A stretch of 64,000 nt of DNA from an uncultured Christensenella sp. (GTDB taxonomy: Bacteria; Bacillota; Clostridia; Christensenellales; Borkfalkiaceae): NCBI GenBank assembly GCA_910579585.1, contig CAJTVA010000003.1:4420-68419 (forward strand). Direction: 5' to 3'. The notes under the pieces were generated by a model that did no database searches, was not told the origin of the DNA, and was given only the letters and a program-made list of their open reading frames with translations. A program made the translations under genes and the position numbers. Below, piece after piece: positions 1-8,826 of the stretch (position 1 is its first letter; every line of letters begins with the position of its first letter).

Positions 1-665
1 AAGGTGAATACCGCCGCAATTATCAATGAAAGGTTGCGCGTATATCCATCGGGACCGTCGTCCTTATCCCTTAATTCGTTTATCAAATCGAAAACTGCAT
101 GAACCAACGCAAACAGCGCAATCGGACCTATAAGCATCAATGCCCCCAATAAAAATTGGTCGTCGGGCTTACTTAAAAACGTGAATACGGTCAGAGCTAC
201 GTACCCCGCCAAAGCGAAAATAAGACTTACGATAAGCTGCGCGTCTATGCCTCTTCCGCGCTGTTCTTTGCGGTTTTGTTCGGCTATATATTCCATTTTC
301 AGTTCAGCATCTTTTGCCAGACGCTCGTTACAGCTTTTGCAAATCAATTTAGGGGAAGCTATATGCTCGTCGTCTTCTTTAAGCATTATCCCGCATACGG
401 TGCACGTTCCTATATAACTTACGGAACTGTTCACAGCTTCGGACTGTGCCTGTTCGGCTTGCGCCTTTTCTCCGTTTTCCTCGAAATAGCTCAATGGCAC
501 TTTAAACACCTTAGCTATCTGCGACATCGTCGTAAAATCGGGCAAAGATTCGCCGCGCTCCCACTTGGAAACCGCCTGATATGTAACGTTCAGAATCTTG
601 CCCAAATCTTCCTGAGTCATTCCGTTTGATTTTCTCAGATGTGAAATTTTTTCACCGTACGTCAT
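1..665 (-). CDS. HTH (XRE-type) regulator with zinc ribbon and membrane helices, partial
   Basis: The frame starts at an ATG at 665 and runs off the left edge of the window, so the C-terminus is missing. About 221 residues are visible. Residues 1-60 form an XRE/Cro-type helix-turn-helix (motif VTYQAVSKWERG). Around residues 90-115 there are two CxxC pairs (CTVC and CKSC) suggesting a small zinc ribbon. Two hydrophobic segments follow near residues 145-167 and 175-200. An AGAGG ribosome binding site precedes the ATG. Membrane-tethered HTH regulators of this design are common in Clostridia; the target genes cannot be told from here. The domain call is secure, the biological role is unknown. Confidence 0.8.
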   Translation of the reverse strand, partial: MTYGEKISHLRKSNGMTQEDLGKILNVTYQAVSKWERGESLPDFTTMSQIAKVFKVPLSYFEENGEKAQAEQAQSEAVNSSVSYIGTCTVCGIMLKEDDEHIASPKLICKSCNERLAKDAELKMEYIAEQNRKEQRGRGIDAQLIVSLIFALAGYVALTVFTFLSKPDDQFLLGALMLIGPIALFALVHAVFDLINELRDKDDGPDGYTRNLSLIIAAVFT

Positions 666-697
666 CTCGTTTTTACCTCTTTGAAATGTATACCTAT

Positions 698-726
698 ATT
701 TTAAACAAAATTTTTTTCGACTTCAA
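698..726 (-). promoter_or_regulatory. Promoter for the HTH regulator
   Basis: On the minus strand TTGAAG is followed after 17 bp by TAAAAT, about 33 bp before the ATG at 665. The match to the housekeeping consensus and the position fit; no experiment supports it. Confidence 0.5.
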
Positions 727-803
727 TAATTTCTTCTCAACCGTTAGTAGAATTTTTGTCTTTCTGATTGAATTACCATATATTTAATATATTTTTGCAA
801 GCA

Positions 804-846
804 TGAAAAAACCGCCCTGTGCGCAAACTGCGCACAGGGCGGTTAA
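804..846 (-). terminator. Rho-independent terminator after acpP
   Basis: A 15-16 bp perfect GC-rich hairpin (811-843) is followed on the minus strand by a run of T. It lies just downstream of the acpP stop codon. The rest of 666-857 holds only the regulator's promoter. Confidence 0.9.
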
Positions 847-857
847 ATTTCTATAAA

Positions 858-1079
858 TTAAAGAGTTTCCAAAGTTTTAACAACGTCGCCGACGGTTTTA
901 AGGTTCGCAACCTTTTCTTCGGGAATGGTCTTGCCCGTTGCGTCCTCAAGGCTCATTAAAAGCTCAACGACGTCCAAAGAGTCAGCGCCTAAATCTTTAA
1001 TGATTTCGCTCTCCTCGGTAATTTTGTTGACGTCTATATTAAGCTGTTCCGCAAGCAATTTAGCTACTTCTTCAAACAT
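858..1079 (-). CDS. acpP: Acyl carrier protein
   Basis: A 73-residue acyl carrier protein, the 4'-phosphopantetheine-bearing carrier of fatty acid synthesis in the cytoplasm. The carrier motif GADSLD puts the modified serine at residue 34, as in the family. The protein is acidic and of normal length. The start is the ATG at 1079, which has AGGAGG at the usual distance. A longer reading frame to 1136 can be discounted because its first codon is part of the TTGACA box of the promoter. The gene has its own promoter and terminator, so it is monocistronic here rather than sitting in a fab cluster. Confidence 0.95.
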   Translation of the reverse strand: MFEEVAKLLAEQLNIDVNKITEESEIIKDLGADSLDVVELLMSLEDATGKTIPEEKVANLKTVGDVVKTLETL

Positions 1080-1107
1080 TTTAATATCCTCCTGAAAATA
1101 TATAAAG

Positions 1108-1136
1108 ATTTTACTATAAATATCCGTGCGTGTCAA
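1108..1136 (-). promoter_or_regulatory. acpP promoter
   Basis: TTGACA (1131-1136 read on the minus strand), a 17-bp spacer and TAAAAT (1108-1113). It starts right after the tex stop codon and lies about 30 bp upstream of the acpP start. Confidence 0.75.
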
Positions 1137-1139
1137 GCG

Positions 1140-3305
1140 TCAGCCGATATTTTTATTGGCGCCCGCCTGCTTTAAAGAAAGCCCTATGCGTTGCTTCTTT
1201 TTATCGAGCGTAATAATAACCGCCTTAACCTGTTGCCCTACTTTGAGAACGTCCGACGGGTGCTTGATGAACCTGTCTGTAATCTCGGAAATATGCACAA
1301 GACCGTCCTGATGTACGCCGATATCCACGAACGCGCCGAAGTCGATAACGTTCCTGACCGTGCCGTCAACAATCATACCGACCTCTAAGTCGTCAATGCT
1401 CATAATATCTTTTCTGAGCTGTCTTTGGGGCAAGCTGTCGCGTATGTCCCTGCCGGGTTTTACAAGCTCGGAAATGACGTCGTTCATAGTCGCTTTGTCC
1501 AGTCCGCAGTATTCCGCCGCCTTATCATCGCCGTATTCCTTGACTTTTTTGGGCAGTTCTGCAAGCTTCCTTTCTCTGACGTCCTCGTCGGTGTAACCGA
1601 AAAGCGACAAAAGTTTTTCGGCTTTCTCGTACGACTCGGGGTGAACCGCAGTATTGTCCATTATGTTTTTTCCGTCGGGGATACGCAGGAAGCCCGCGCA
1701 CTGCTCGTACGCTTTCGCGCCGAGTTTGGATACTTTAAGAAGCTGTGAACGCGAAGTGAATTTACCGTTCTCCTCGCGGTAGTTTACTATATTTTTCGCT
1801 ATGCCCGAGTTTAGCCCCGCAACGTATTTTAAAAGCGAAACGCTCGCCGTATTCAAATCAACGCCGACGCTGTTTACGCAGTCCTCCAAAACGCCGCCTA
1901 AAACGCTGTCAAGCCGCTTTTTATCCATATCGTGCTGATACTGCCCCACGCCAATCGACTTGGGGTCGATTTTAATAAGTTCGGCAAGCGGGTCTTGAAG
2001 CCGCCTTGCAATGGAAATCGCCGAACGGCGCGTCAGGTCGTAATCGGGGAATTCTTCAACCGCCAGGGGGCTAGCCGAATAAACCGACGCACCCGCTTCG
2101 CTTACGACGGCGTAAGTCACGCCTTCGACTTCTTTCAAAAGGTCGGCAACGAAAATCTCGGTTTCCTTGCTCGCCGTGCCGTTTCCTATCGAGATAATAT
2201 CGACTTTATGCTTAGAAATAAGCTCTTTCATCGTCTTTTTAGCACCCTCGATATCGTTTTTCGGGGGCACGGGATAAATAACGCCGGTATCGAGAACCTT
2301 GCCCGTCTCGTCTACGACCGCGACTTTACAGCCAGTCCTGTACGCAGGGTCGAGTCCAAGCGTAACCTTGCCCTTTACGGGCGGCTGTAACAACAGCGGA
2401 CGGAGATTTACTTCGAACATCTTTATAGCCTGCTCGCTCGCCCTGTCTGTCAGAATCGCACGCACCTCGCGCTCGACGGAAGGCTGAATAAGCCTGTCAT
2501 ATCCGTCGTCCGCCGCTTCTTCAATAAGTTTACCGCATTCCGCGTTACCGTTGGGCTTTAAGTATTTAGCCACGCACACGCGTTTTGCAATGTCGGGGTT
2601 AAAGAAGATTTTCGCTTTAAGGCACTCTTCCTTTTCGCCCCTGTTGATAGCAAGAATTCTGTGGTTTTTAATTTCGGGGATAATCTCCGAATAGTCCGCG
2701 TACATCGCGTACGTGCCCTTTTCGTCATCCTTGACCATCTTAACCTGCATCTCGCCGTGGTTTTCGAGAAGCGAACGAAGCTTCTTTCTCAGCTCCGCAT
2801 TGTCGGAAATAACTTCGGCGATAATATCTTTCGCTCCTGCGATAGCGTCCGCAACGGTCGCAACTCCCTTTTCCTCGTCTATGTACTTTTCTGCTTCCTT
2901 GTAAGGGTCGCCCTCCTGCGCGAGAATAAACTCCGCAAGCGGCTGTAAGCCCTTTTCGATAGCGACCGACGCCCTCGTCTTTTTCTTCTGCTTGAACGGG
3001 CGGTAAATATCCTCGACTTCGGTCATAGTCTGCGCGGCGTCGATGGCGGCTTGAATTTCGTCCGTCATCTTGCCTTGCTCCGTAATGGAATTGGCAACTT
3101 CCTGCTTGCGCTTTTCAAGGTTTTTAAGGTATTCGTACCTGTCGTTGAAAGCGCGCAAAACCTGGTCGTCAATCGCGCCGGTCATCTCTTTACGGTACCG
3201 CGCGATAAACGGAATAGTGTTCCCCTCGTCCAAAAGCTGCAAAATGTTCCGAACGTGGTCGGGGCGCAATTTAAATTCTTCGGTCAACTGCTGTGAAATT
3301 TCCAT
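1140..3305 (-). CDS. tex: Tex family RNA-binding S1 protein
   Basis: A 721-residue Tex/YqgF-like protein, the usual length for the family. The N-terminal helical part starts with the typical Tex signature around residues 25-45 (IPFIARYRKE). The middle contains the YqgF-like RNase H fold with LGLDPAYRTGCK and helix-hairpin-helix motifs (VGVDLNTAS, LNSGIAKNIV). The last 75 residues are an S1 RNA-binding domain with GAFVDIGVHQDGLVH. Known members bind nucleic acids and affect transcription or ribosome function; the exact role in Clostridia is unclear. The start ATG overlaps the stop of the upstream AlkD-like gene as TAATG, so the two are translationally coupled. Confidence 0.93.
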   Translation of the reverse strand: MEISQQLTEEFKLRPDHVRNILQLLDEGNTIPFIARYRKEMTGAIDDQVLRAFNDRYEYLKNLEKRKQEVANSITEQGKMTDEIQAAIDAAQTMTEVEDIYRPFKQKKKTRASVAIEKGLQPLAEFILAQEGDPYKEAEKYIDEEKGVATVADAIAGAKDIIAEVISDNAELRKKLRSLLENHGEMQVKMVKDDEKGTYAMYADYSEIIPEIKNHRILAINRGEKEECLKAKIFFNPDIAKRVCVAKYLKPNGNAECGKLIEEAADDGYDRLIQPSVEREVRAILTDRASEQAIKMFEVNLRPLLLQPPVKGKVTLGLDPAYRTGCKVAVVDETGKVLDTGVIYPVPPKNDIEGAKKTMKELISKHKVDIISIGNGTASKETEIFVADLLKEVEGVTYAVVSEAGASVYSASPLAVEEFPDYDLTRRSAISIARRLQDPLAELIKIDPKSIGVGQYQHDMDKKRLDSVLGGVLEDCVNSVGVDLNTASVSLLKYVAGLNSGIAKNIVNYREENGKFTSRSQLLKVSKLGAKAYEQCAGFLRIPDGKNIMDNTAVHPESYEKAEKLLSLFGYTDEDVRERKLAELPKKVKEYGDDKAAEYCGLDKATMNDVISELVKPGRDIRDSLPQRQLRKDIMSIDDLEVGMIVDGTVRNVIDFGAFVDIGVHQDGLVHISEITDRFIKHPSDVLKVGQQVKAVIITLDKKKQRIGLSLKQAGANKNIG

Positions 3306-4000
3306 TATAATTTTAACCCTTTTAAATATGTTTTTTGTTCGGCGGTGAGTCTGAAACTCTCACACGCCTTTTGAATTGCCTTGTTATGTGTCTTTTTATC
3401 TACTTCCAGACCTTTGCGAGACGCTTCGATAGTAGCCTTCAAAAACTCAACGGTCTGGTCGTAAAATTTGATAATAAGTTCCGCAAGCAACCACGCCGCC
3501 GCCATATGTACGTAATAGTATTCATCGGTTTCGGCTTCGGTTATAAGTTGAAGTATCTTATCGTAATACTTTTCTTCAACGTAAAAGTGCAACAGCGTCG
3601 TAAGCGCAAAACGTTGATAAAACTCCTGCTCTTCCGCAAAAAAAGTATATATATACGGTAAAAACTCTTCCTTGTGCTTTTCGATACACTTCGGCGCAAA
3701 GCAGTCGCACGTCGCCCAGTTATCTATAAGCGGAACGCATCTACTAACGTATTTTATAAACTCTTCCCACTTCAAAAGCGATACCGCGGTCAGCTTGATA
3801 AACGTTACTTCGTAATACTCGTCGGGGAAACTTAAAAGCTCGTCTACGTTGCCGACTAATCGCTTCGCGATTTTCCTAAGTTGCGGTACGCGCACGCCCA
3901 AAACGCGGATATTCTCGTTTTTCAAAAGCCGTTTATGAAAATCGCGATATCCATCGTCCGCAAAAGATTCAAGCTCGGCTAAAAGCTCTTTGTAAAGCAC
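3305..4000 (-). CDS. AlkD-like DNA alkylation repair protein
   Basis: A 231-residue all-helical protein of the DNA alkylation repair (AlkD, HEAT-like repeat) family. The early motif VLGVRVPQLRKIAKRL and the later NWATCDCFAPKC are typical. Family members such as Bacillus cereus AlkD excise positively charged alkylated bases, although many homologues are uncharacterised. The start is a GTG at 4000, supported by GAGAGGTGG just upstream, and overlaps the end of the glycosylase gene by about 30 bp. Its place directly after a hypoxanthine-DNA glycosylase makes a small base-excision repair pair. Confidence 0.85.
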   Translation of the reverse strand: MLYKELLAELESFADDGYRDFHKRLLKNENIRVLGVRVPQLRKIAKRLVGNVDELLSFPDEYYEVTFIKLTAVSLLKWEEFIKYVSRCVPLIDNWATCDCFAPKCIEKHKEEFLPYIYTFFAEEQEFYQRFALTTLLHFYVEEKYYDKILQLITEAETDEYYYVHMAAAWLLAELIIKFYDQTVEFLKATIEASRKGLEVDKKTHNKAIQKACESFRLTAEQKTYLKGLKL

Positions 4001-4451
4001 AGCGCCACCTCTCGGCGTCGAATCCCGTATTCGCAGGGCTTGTCGACGGCAACTTTTCGTAAGGCACGGAAATACCCGTAAAATTCTTTTCGAAAATCTC
4101 CGCCGCCTTACCGCCGTTTAATATTATATAATTAATTTTTGAGATTTGCAATAACTTTTTGATATCCGCAACCTTGAAATTTTTTATCTTGCTGTCCTGC
4201 GACCCGACGATTTCGCACTCTGTAACCATATCCCACAGCGCGATATTCCGCCTCTTAAGAAATCCTTTCTTCCCAGCAACGTCAAAAGGCGCTTCCTCGC
4301 CGAAATATCCGCAGACCGTTTTCCAGAACCGGTTTTGCCTGTTTCCGTAATAAAACTCGACCTGCCTGCTCTTGACCGACGGAAAGCTTCCCAGTATCAG
4401 AACAACGCTGTTTTCGTCAAAAAAGGGCTCGAACCCGTACTTTATATCCAT
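3969..4451 (-). CDS. Hypoxanthine-DNA (deoxyinosine) glycosylase, UDG superfamily
   Basis: A 160-residue member of the uracil-DNA glycosylase superfamily, closest by motif to the family 6 hypoxanthine-DNA glycosylases. Motif LILGSFPSVKS opens the fold, YYGNRQNRFWK follows, and LPSTSPAN is near the C-terminus. These enzymes remove hypoxanthine formed by adenine deamination. The start is taken at the ATG at 4451, two bases after the peptidase stop codon. A longer frame to 4541 would add 30 residues that lie inside the peptidase gene and do not look like the family. Substrate is inferred from motif resemblance. Confidence 0.82.
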   Translation of the reverse strand: MDIKYGFEPFFDENSVVLILGSFPSVKSRQVEFYYGNRQNRFWKTVCGYFGEEAPFDVAGKKGFLKRRNIALWDMVTECEIVGSQDSKIKNFKVADIKKLLQISKINYIILNGGKAAEIFEKNFTGISVPYEKLPSTSPANTGFDAERWRCALQRAFSRA

Positions 4452-4452
4452 A

Positions 4453-5685
4453 TCAAAGCGGCTTGTCCACTGCGCCGACAACCGAAGTCGCCTTGAACTT
4501 CTCGTCGAAATTCCTATCCACCGCCGCCAGCACGTCGTCAAGCGTGACGGCGTTCAGCTTGTTTATTCTGTCCTCGAAATCGTAAACCCTGCCGCTGTAT
4601 AAAAGCTCTTTCCCGAACAAAAGCATCTGCGAGCTCGTGCTCTCCTGCGAGAATATCGAAGAAGAAACAAGTTGCTCTTTTCCGCGCAAAAACTCTTCTT
4701 TGGAGATATTTTTCTTCCTTAAATCGTCTATGCACCTGTAAATCGCGTCGACGGAACTCAAATATTTTTCGGTATTCACGCCCGCATACACCGACAGCGC
4801 ACCCGCCTCGGCGTAGGTCGAAACGTAAGAATAAACTGTATACGCAAGCCCAAGCTCCTCTCTCACCGTCTGAAACAGACGTGAAGAAACCCCGCCGCCT
4901 AAAATAACGTTCATAATCTGCGTTGCGTCGTACGCCTCGTCGTAACGCTTCACCGACGGAAAGGCAATGCCGATATGCACCTGCTCGATGTCCTTATGCT
5001 TGAAAAGCGACTTGCCTTGAAGCTCGATTTTGACCTCCCCGCCGCCCGAACGCTTTCCTTTAAGTCCTGAAAAATATTTTAATACAAGCTCTTCCGCAAG
5101 CTTTATATCTATATTTCCCGCCATAGAGATAACGATATTTTCGGGCACGTAGTGCTTGTCCGTGTACGCGGCGACGTCGGCTTTCGTAAAGCCCGAAACG
5201 TTCTTTTTCGGGCCCAAAATATTTCTGCCGTAACCGCGCTTACCGAAGTATGCATTTGAAAGCAGGTCAAGACATAAATCGTCGGGGGTGTCCTCGTTCA
5301 TATTAATCTCTTCTATGATTACGCCTTTTTCCTTGACCATTTCTTCCTCGGGGAAAGTGCTTTCAAGGAAGATGTCGGCAAGAATTTCGAACGCTTCCGC
5401 GGCGTGCCCCGTCGTGGACTTAGCGTAATAACAGGTCATATCCTTACCTGTAAACGCGTTCATTTGCGCACCTATCCTGTCCATTTCATCCGAAATCTGA
5501 AAAGAAGTGCGTTTTTTCGTGCCCTTGAACGTCATATGTTCGATGAAATGGGAAATTCCGTCCTCACTGTCGTTCTCCTGCGCCGCGCCCGTGTGCACGA
5601 GAATTCCCATCGTCACCGACAAAAGTCCGTCCATTTTGTTAACAATAAGTTTCAGTCCGTTGTCAAGTTGTTTAAAATGTACCAT
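4453..5685 (-). CDS. M16 family zinc peptidase (YmxG/MlpA-like)
   Basis: A 410-residue M16 metallopeptidase of the mitochondrial processing peptidase type. The inverted zinc motif HFIEH with the following MTFKGT is at about residues 46-56, and the downstream zinc-ligand glutamate region (EKGVIIEEINMNED) is present, so the catalytic half looks intact. The second half matches the inactive M16_C domain. In Bacillus the homologue ymxG/mlpA sits next to ylxY, the same pairing seen here with the upstream deacetylase-like gene. It probably processes small peptides; substrate unknown. The ATG overlaps the stop of the upstream gene by one base. Confidence 0.9.
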   Translation of the reverse strand: MVHFKQLDNGLKLIVNKMDGLLSVTMGILVHTGAAQENDSEDGISHFIEHMTFKGTKKRTSFQISDEMDRIGAQMNAFTGKDMTCYYAKSTTGHAAEAFEILADIFLESTFPEEEMVKEKGVIIEEINMNEDTPDDLCLDLLSNAYFGKRGYGRNILGPKKNVSGFTKADVAAYTDKHYVPENIVISMAGNIDIKLAEELVLKYFSGLKGKRSGGGEVKIELQGKSLFKHKDIEQVHIGIAFPSVKRYDEAYDATQIMNVILGGGVSSRLFQTVREELGLAYTVYSYVSTYAEAGALSVYAGVNTEKYLSSVDAIYRCIDDLRKKNISKEEFLRGKEQLVSSSIFSQESTSSQMLLFGKELLYSGRVYDFEDRINKLNAVTLDDVLAAVDRNFDEKFKATSVVGAVDKPL

Positions 5686-6389
5686 TATTCTCCTAATATC
5701 CGAGAAACCGTTTCGGCTTTGAAGCCGTTTTCTCTTATGTAATTTAAAATTTTCGGCAGAGTTTTCACCGTCACGTCTTTGGGGTGCATCAAAATGAACT
5801 CTCCCGCTTTCAATTCGTCCGTAGCGCGCGAATATACGAGATTTTCGTCGTTATCGCGCCAATCTATTGTATCCCTCGACCACATTATAACTTTCATTTC
5901 AAGACTGGCGCAAGCGGAAAGCGTATTTTCCGAAAAAGCTCCCGACGGCGGCGCAAAAAGCTCAATCTTCTTACCGCAAATCATTTCCAAAAGTTTTACG
6001 CTCGGCCGTATTTCTTCAAGATTCGCCTCATACGTCATTTTGGAATGGTCCTTATGAAAGTATCCGTGACTTCCCAGCTCGTGCCCGCGGTTATATATTT
6101 CGCGCACACAGTCCACGTTGTCGTCCGCCCAGCTTCCGCCTATAAAGAATGTCGCTTTTGCCTCGTTTTCGTCCAGAATATCGAGAATTTTTAAAACGTT
6201 TTCCGTACTCTCGTAAACGTTTACGGTCAGCCCGACCGCGCCGCTCTCTTCGCTTCCGCCGTAATAGAGGTTGGTGTTTTCGTAAATAACGGCTTTTGCG
6301 TTGCCGCTGAAATAACCTATAACAGATACGCTCGTAATAACAAGCAACAAAGTAAGATTAGTTAAAATGGTAAATAACTTGCCTTTCAA
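5685..6389 (-). CDS. Polysaccharide deacetylase-like protein (YlxY/PdaB type)
   Basis: A 234-residue protein with an N-terminal signal anchor (hydrophobic residues 10-27) and a NodB-like domain. The motifs TFFIGGSWA and GHELGSHGYFHKDH are clear, and the second keeps the two metal-binding histidines. The first motif, normally TFDDG, is replaced by VNVYES, so the catalytic/metal aspartate is not visible. YlxY-type proteins in Bacillus show a similar divergence. It heads the minus-strand operon with the M16 peptidase, as ylxY and ymxG do in Bacillus. The start is a TTG at 6389 behind GAGGT. It may bind rather than deacetylate peptidoglycan. Confidence 0.82.
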   Translation of the reverse strand: MKGKLFTILTNLTLLLVITSVSVIGYFSGNAKAVIYENTNLYYGGSEESGAVGLTVNVYESTENVLKILDILDENEAKATFFIGGSWADDNVDCVREIYNRGHELGSHGYFHKDHSKMTYEANLEEIRPSVKLLEMICGKKIELFAPPSGAFSENTLSACASLEMKVIMWSRDTIDWRDNDENLVYSRATDELKAGEFILMHPKDVTVKTLPKILNYIRENGFKAETVSRILGE

Positions 6390-6466
6390 TAGTTTACCTC
6401 AATAAGAACATATTTAGTCAATTATATAATATTCCTTTCAAGGTTCGCGTATGCGATAGTACAAGC

Positions 6467-8824
6467 CTATTTCAGCTTAATAAACGTAACCCCCGTTTCG
6501 CCCTCGCCGTATTTGCCGGGTCGGAAGCTTTCAACGTTTTTATGCCTTTTCAAATGCGCAGAAATTGCGCTTTTCAGCTTACCCGTGCCAACGCCGTGAA
6601 TAACTTTTACCTCTTCGAGGTTGTCTGTGACGGCACGGTCTATAAAATTATCCACCTCGTACAAAGCTTCGCCCACCGTCATTCCCACAACGTTTATTTC
6701 AAGGATAGGTTTATCCTTCGGCAGTTTTTTAACCACTTTAACCGTTTTCGGGTTTTCCTTTTCCTCACCGATAATCAGTAAATCTTTCAGCTTTAAGTGC
6801 ATTTTAAGACTGCCGCACACAACTTCCGCTTCGCCTTTTGCCGCGTTGAAAGCGGCAACTTGCCCCTTGCAGTCCATAGGTTTAACAAAAACCGAAATTC
6901 CCGCCCTCACGTTAACGGCGGTCGCAGGCGCAAAGTCCGTAACCCGCTTTATCTCTTCCTCATCGTCGAAAGCACCGTCTATTATCTTGTTTTTCAGGGT
7001 CCGCGCGGCAATCAAATCGGCTTCGGATAACTCTTCCTTGTTGAAAATTTCCTCAATTGCCGCAAGCAGCTCCTCGGCTTCTTCGGTTCGCTCAGAAATA
7101 ATTCGGCGGCTTTCGGCGCGTGCCGAGCGGGTAATCTTTTCCTTTTCGCGGTTCACGTCGGCAATCTGCGCGTTGACTTTTTCAAGCTTTTCCTGCCACT
7201 CGAGCTTTAAAACGGAAATTTCCGCAAGCTTTTTTTCCGCCTCGATTCTGCTTTCTTCGGCGCGGCGGACAACGTTTTCAAAGCTTCTCGCCCCCTCCGA
7301 AAGATAACTTTCGGCAAGGCTCAATATTTCCGCGCTCATTCCCAGCCGCCGTGAAATCGCCAAAGCGTTGCTTGCCCCGGGCAAACCGATTTTTATGCTG
7401 TACAGCGGCTTTAACGTGTCGGTATCGAATTCCATACTCGCATTTTCTATCCCGCCGACGGTATAGGCGAATTCCTTTAAAGGAGTATAGTGCGTGGTCA
7501 CGATTCCCGTCGCGCCGCAATCTAAAAAGTGTTTTACAACGGCTTTCGCGAGCGCCTGTCCCTCGTCTGGGTTAGTTCCGCCGCCCAGCTCGTCGATAAG
7601 CACAAGGCTATCTCCGTCTGCCGAGTTGCAGATTTCTATGATGTTAGTAATATGTGAAGAGAACGTCGAAAGACTTTCCTCTATACTCTGACTGTCGCCT
7701 ATATCCGAAAACACGTTGGAGAATACGCCGACCTCGCTCCCCTCGCACGCCGGCAGAAACAGCCCGCAAGCCGCCATAAGGCAGAACAGTCCGCACATCT
7801 TCAAAGTGACGGTTTTGCCGCCCGTATTTGCACCGCTTAAAAGCAAAAACCTGTACTCGCCGCCAAGCGTAAGGGAAACGGGCACAACCTTTTCCTTATC
7901 AATAAGCGGGTGACGCCCCTTGACTATATTTATATATCCCCTGCCGTTGACTTTCGGCTTCGTGCATTTTTTCGAGAAACAGTATTCGGCAACCGAATAC
8001 CGCAAGTCCAGCTCCGCAAGTATTTCCGCGTCGGCTGAAAGTTGTTCCGCCATATCCCCGACGCGGCGCGACAAAGCTTTTAAAATAGCCTCAATTTCTT
8101 CCCGCTCGTCAATGGTTAAAGCTATAAGTTCGTTGTTTAGCTCTAAAACGTATTCTGGCTCAATAAAAAAAGTTGAACCCGTCTTAGAGCGGTCGTGAAT
8201 AAAGCCTTTTACGTGGCTCTTGTGCTCGGCTTTTACGGGCACTACATACCTGTCGTTTCTTATCGTGACGATACCGTCCTGCAAGTATTCCGAGTGTTTG
8301 CCCGAAGCGTACTCAGCAAGTTTTTCGCGTATACGTGCGTTAAGATTTTTTATCTTACTCCGAATGGAATACAGTCTGTCGCTTGCCGTATCGCTGATTG
8401 CGTCCACCGAAATGATTTTTTCGGAAATATCGTCCTCCAAATTCCTATCGAAGTATAAATTTTTTGTAAGCGACTTCGTATGCGGCAATGCGTCGTCGAT
8501 TTTTTCAACGCTGCAATACGCCGCCCTTGCCGCCCGCAGAAGTTGCCCGCAGTCCAGAAGTTCTTTAAAAGACAGCGTCGAGCCCTTCATTGCCCGCCCA
8601 AGCACTTCTTCCATGTCGGGGAACGCTTCGACTTTCCCCGCGCCGTAAACATATAAAAGTTTGTCGCACTCCTCGGTTATGTCGAGCCTGCGCCTGACCT
8701 CCGCCAAATCGGTCGAAGGTTCGCGCGCCAAAATCAGCGCCTTGCTTTTTTCAAGCGCCGCATACTCCGCAACCGAAGACAAAATTTTATTAAGTTCCAG
8801 CTTAAATAAACTTTTTTTATCCAT
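6467..8824 (-). CDS. mutS2: MutS2 ATPase with Smr nuclease domain
   Basis: A 785-residue MutS2 of full length. The order is an N-terminal clamp/lever region, the ABC-type ATPase with Walker A GANTGGKT at 331-338 and Walker B LIDELGGGT near 409-417, a coiled-coil stretch around residues 500-620, and a C-terminal Smr domain (EINVVGMTVGEAL, HGVGTGKL). In Firmicutes MutS2 does not do mismatch repair; it suppresses recombination and has been shown in Bacillus to act on collided ribosomes (RqcU). It ends the uvrC-HAD-U32-mutS2 gene group and starts two bases after the U32 peptidase stop. Confidence 0.96.
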   Translation of the reverse strand: MDKKSLFKLELNKILSSVAEYAALEKSKALILAREPSTDLAEVRRRLDITEECDKLLYVYGAGKVEAFPDMEEVLGRAMKGSTLSFKELLDCGQLLRAARAAYCSVEKIDDALPHTKSLTKNLYFDRNLEDDISEKIISVDAISDTASDRLYSIRSKIKNLNARIREKLAEYASGKHSEYLQDGIVTIRNDRYVVPVKAEHKSHVKGFIHDRSKTGSTFFIEPEYVLELNNELIALTIDEREEIEAILKALSRRVGDMAEQLSADAEILAELDLRYSVAEYCFSKKCTKPKVNGRGYINIVKGRHPLIDKEKVVPVSLTLGGEYRFLLLSGANTGGKTVTLKMCGLFCLMAACGLFLPACEGSEVGVFSNVFSDIGDSQSIEESLSTFSSHITNIIEICNSADGDSLVLIDELGGGTNPDEGQALAKAVVKHFLDCGATGIVTTHYTPLKEFAYTVGGIENASMEFDTDTLKPLYSIKIGLPGASNALAISRRLGMSAEILSLAESYLSEGARSFENVVRRAEESRIEAEKKLAEISVLKLEWQEKLEKVNAQIADVNREKEKITRSARAESRRIISERTEEAEELLAAIEEIFNKEELSEADLIAARTLKNKIIDGAFDDEEEIKRVTDFAPATAVNVRAGISVFVKPMDCKGQVAAFNAAKGEAEVVCGSLKMHLKLKDLLIIGEEKENPKTVKVVKKLPKDKPILEINVVGMTVGEALYEVDNFIDRAVTDNLEEVKVIHGVGTGKLKSAISAHLKRHKNVESFRPGKYGEGETGVTFIKLK

Positions 8825-8826
8825 AT

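Noticed and set aside
858..1136. Longer acpP frame starting at 1136
   Set aside because: The first codon is part of the TTGACA promoter box; the ATG at 1079 has AGGAGG and gives the family N-terminus.
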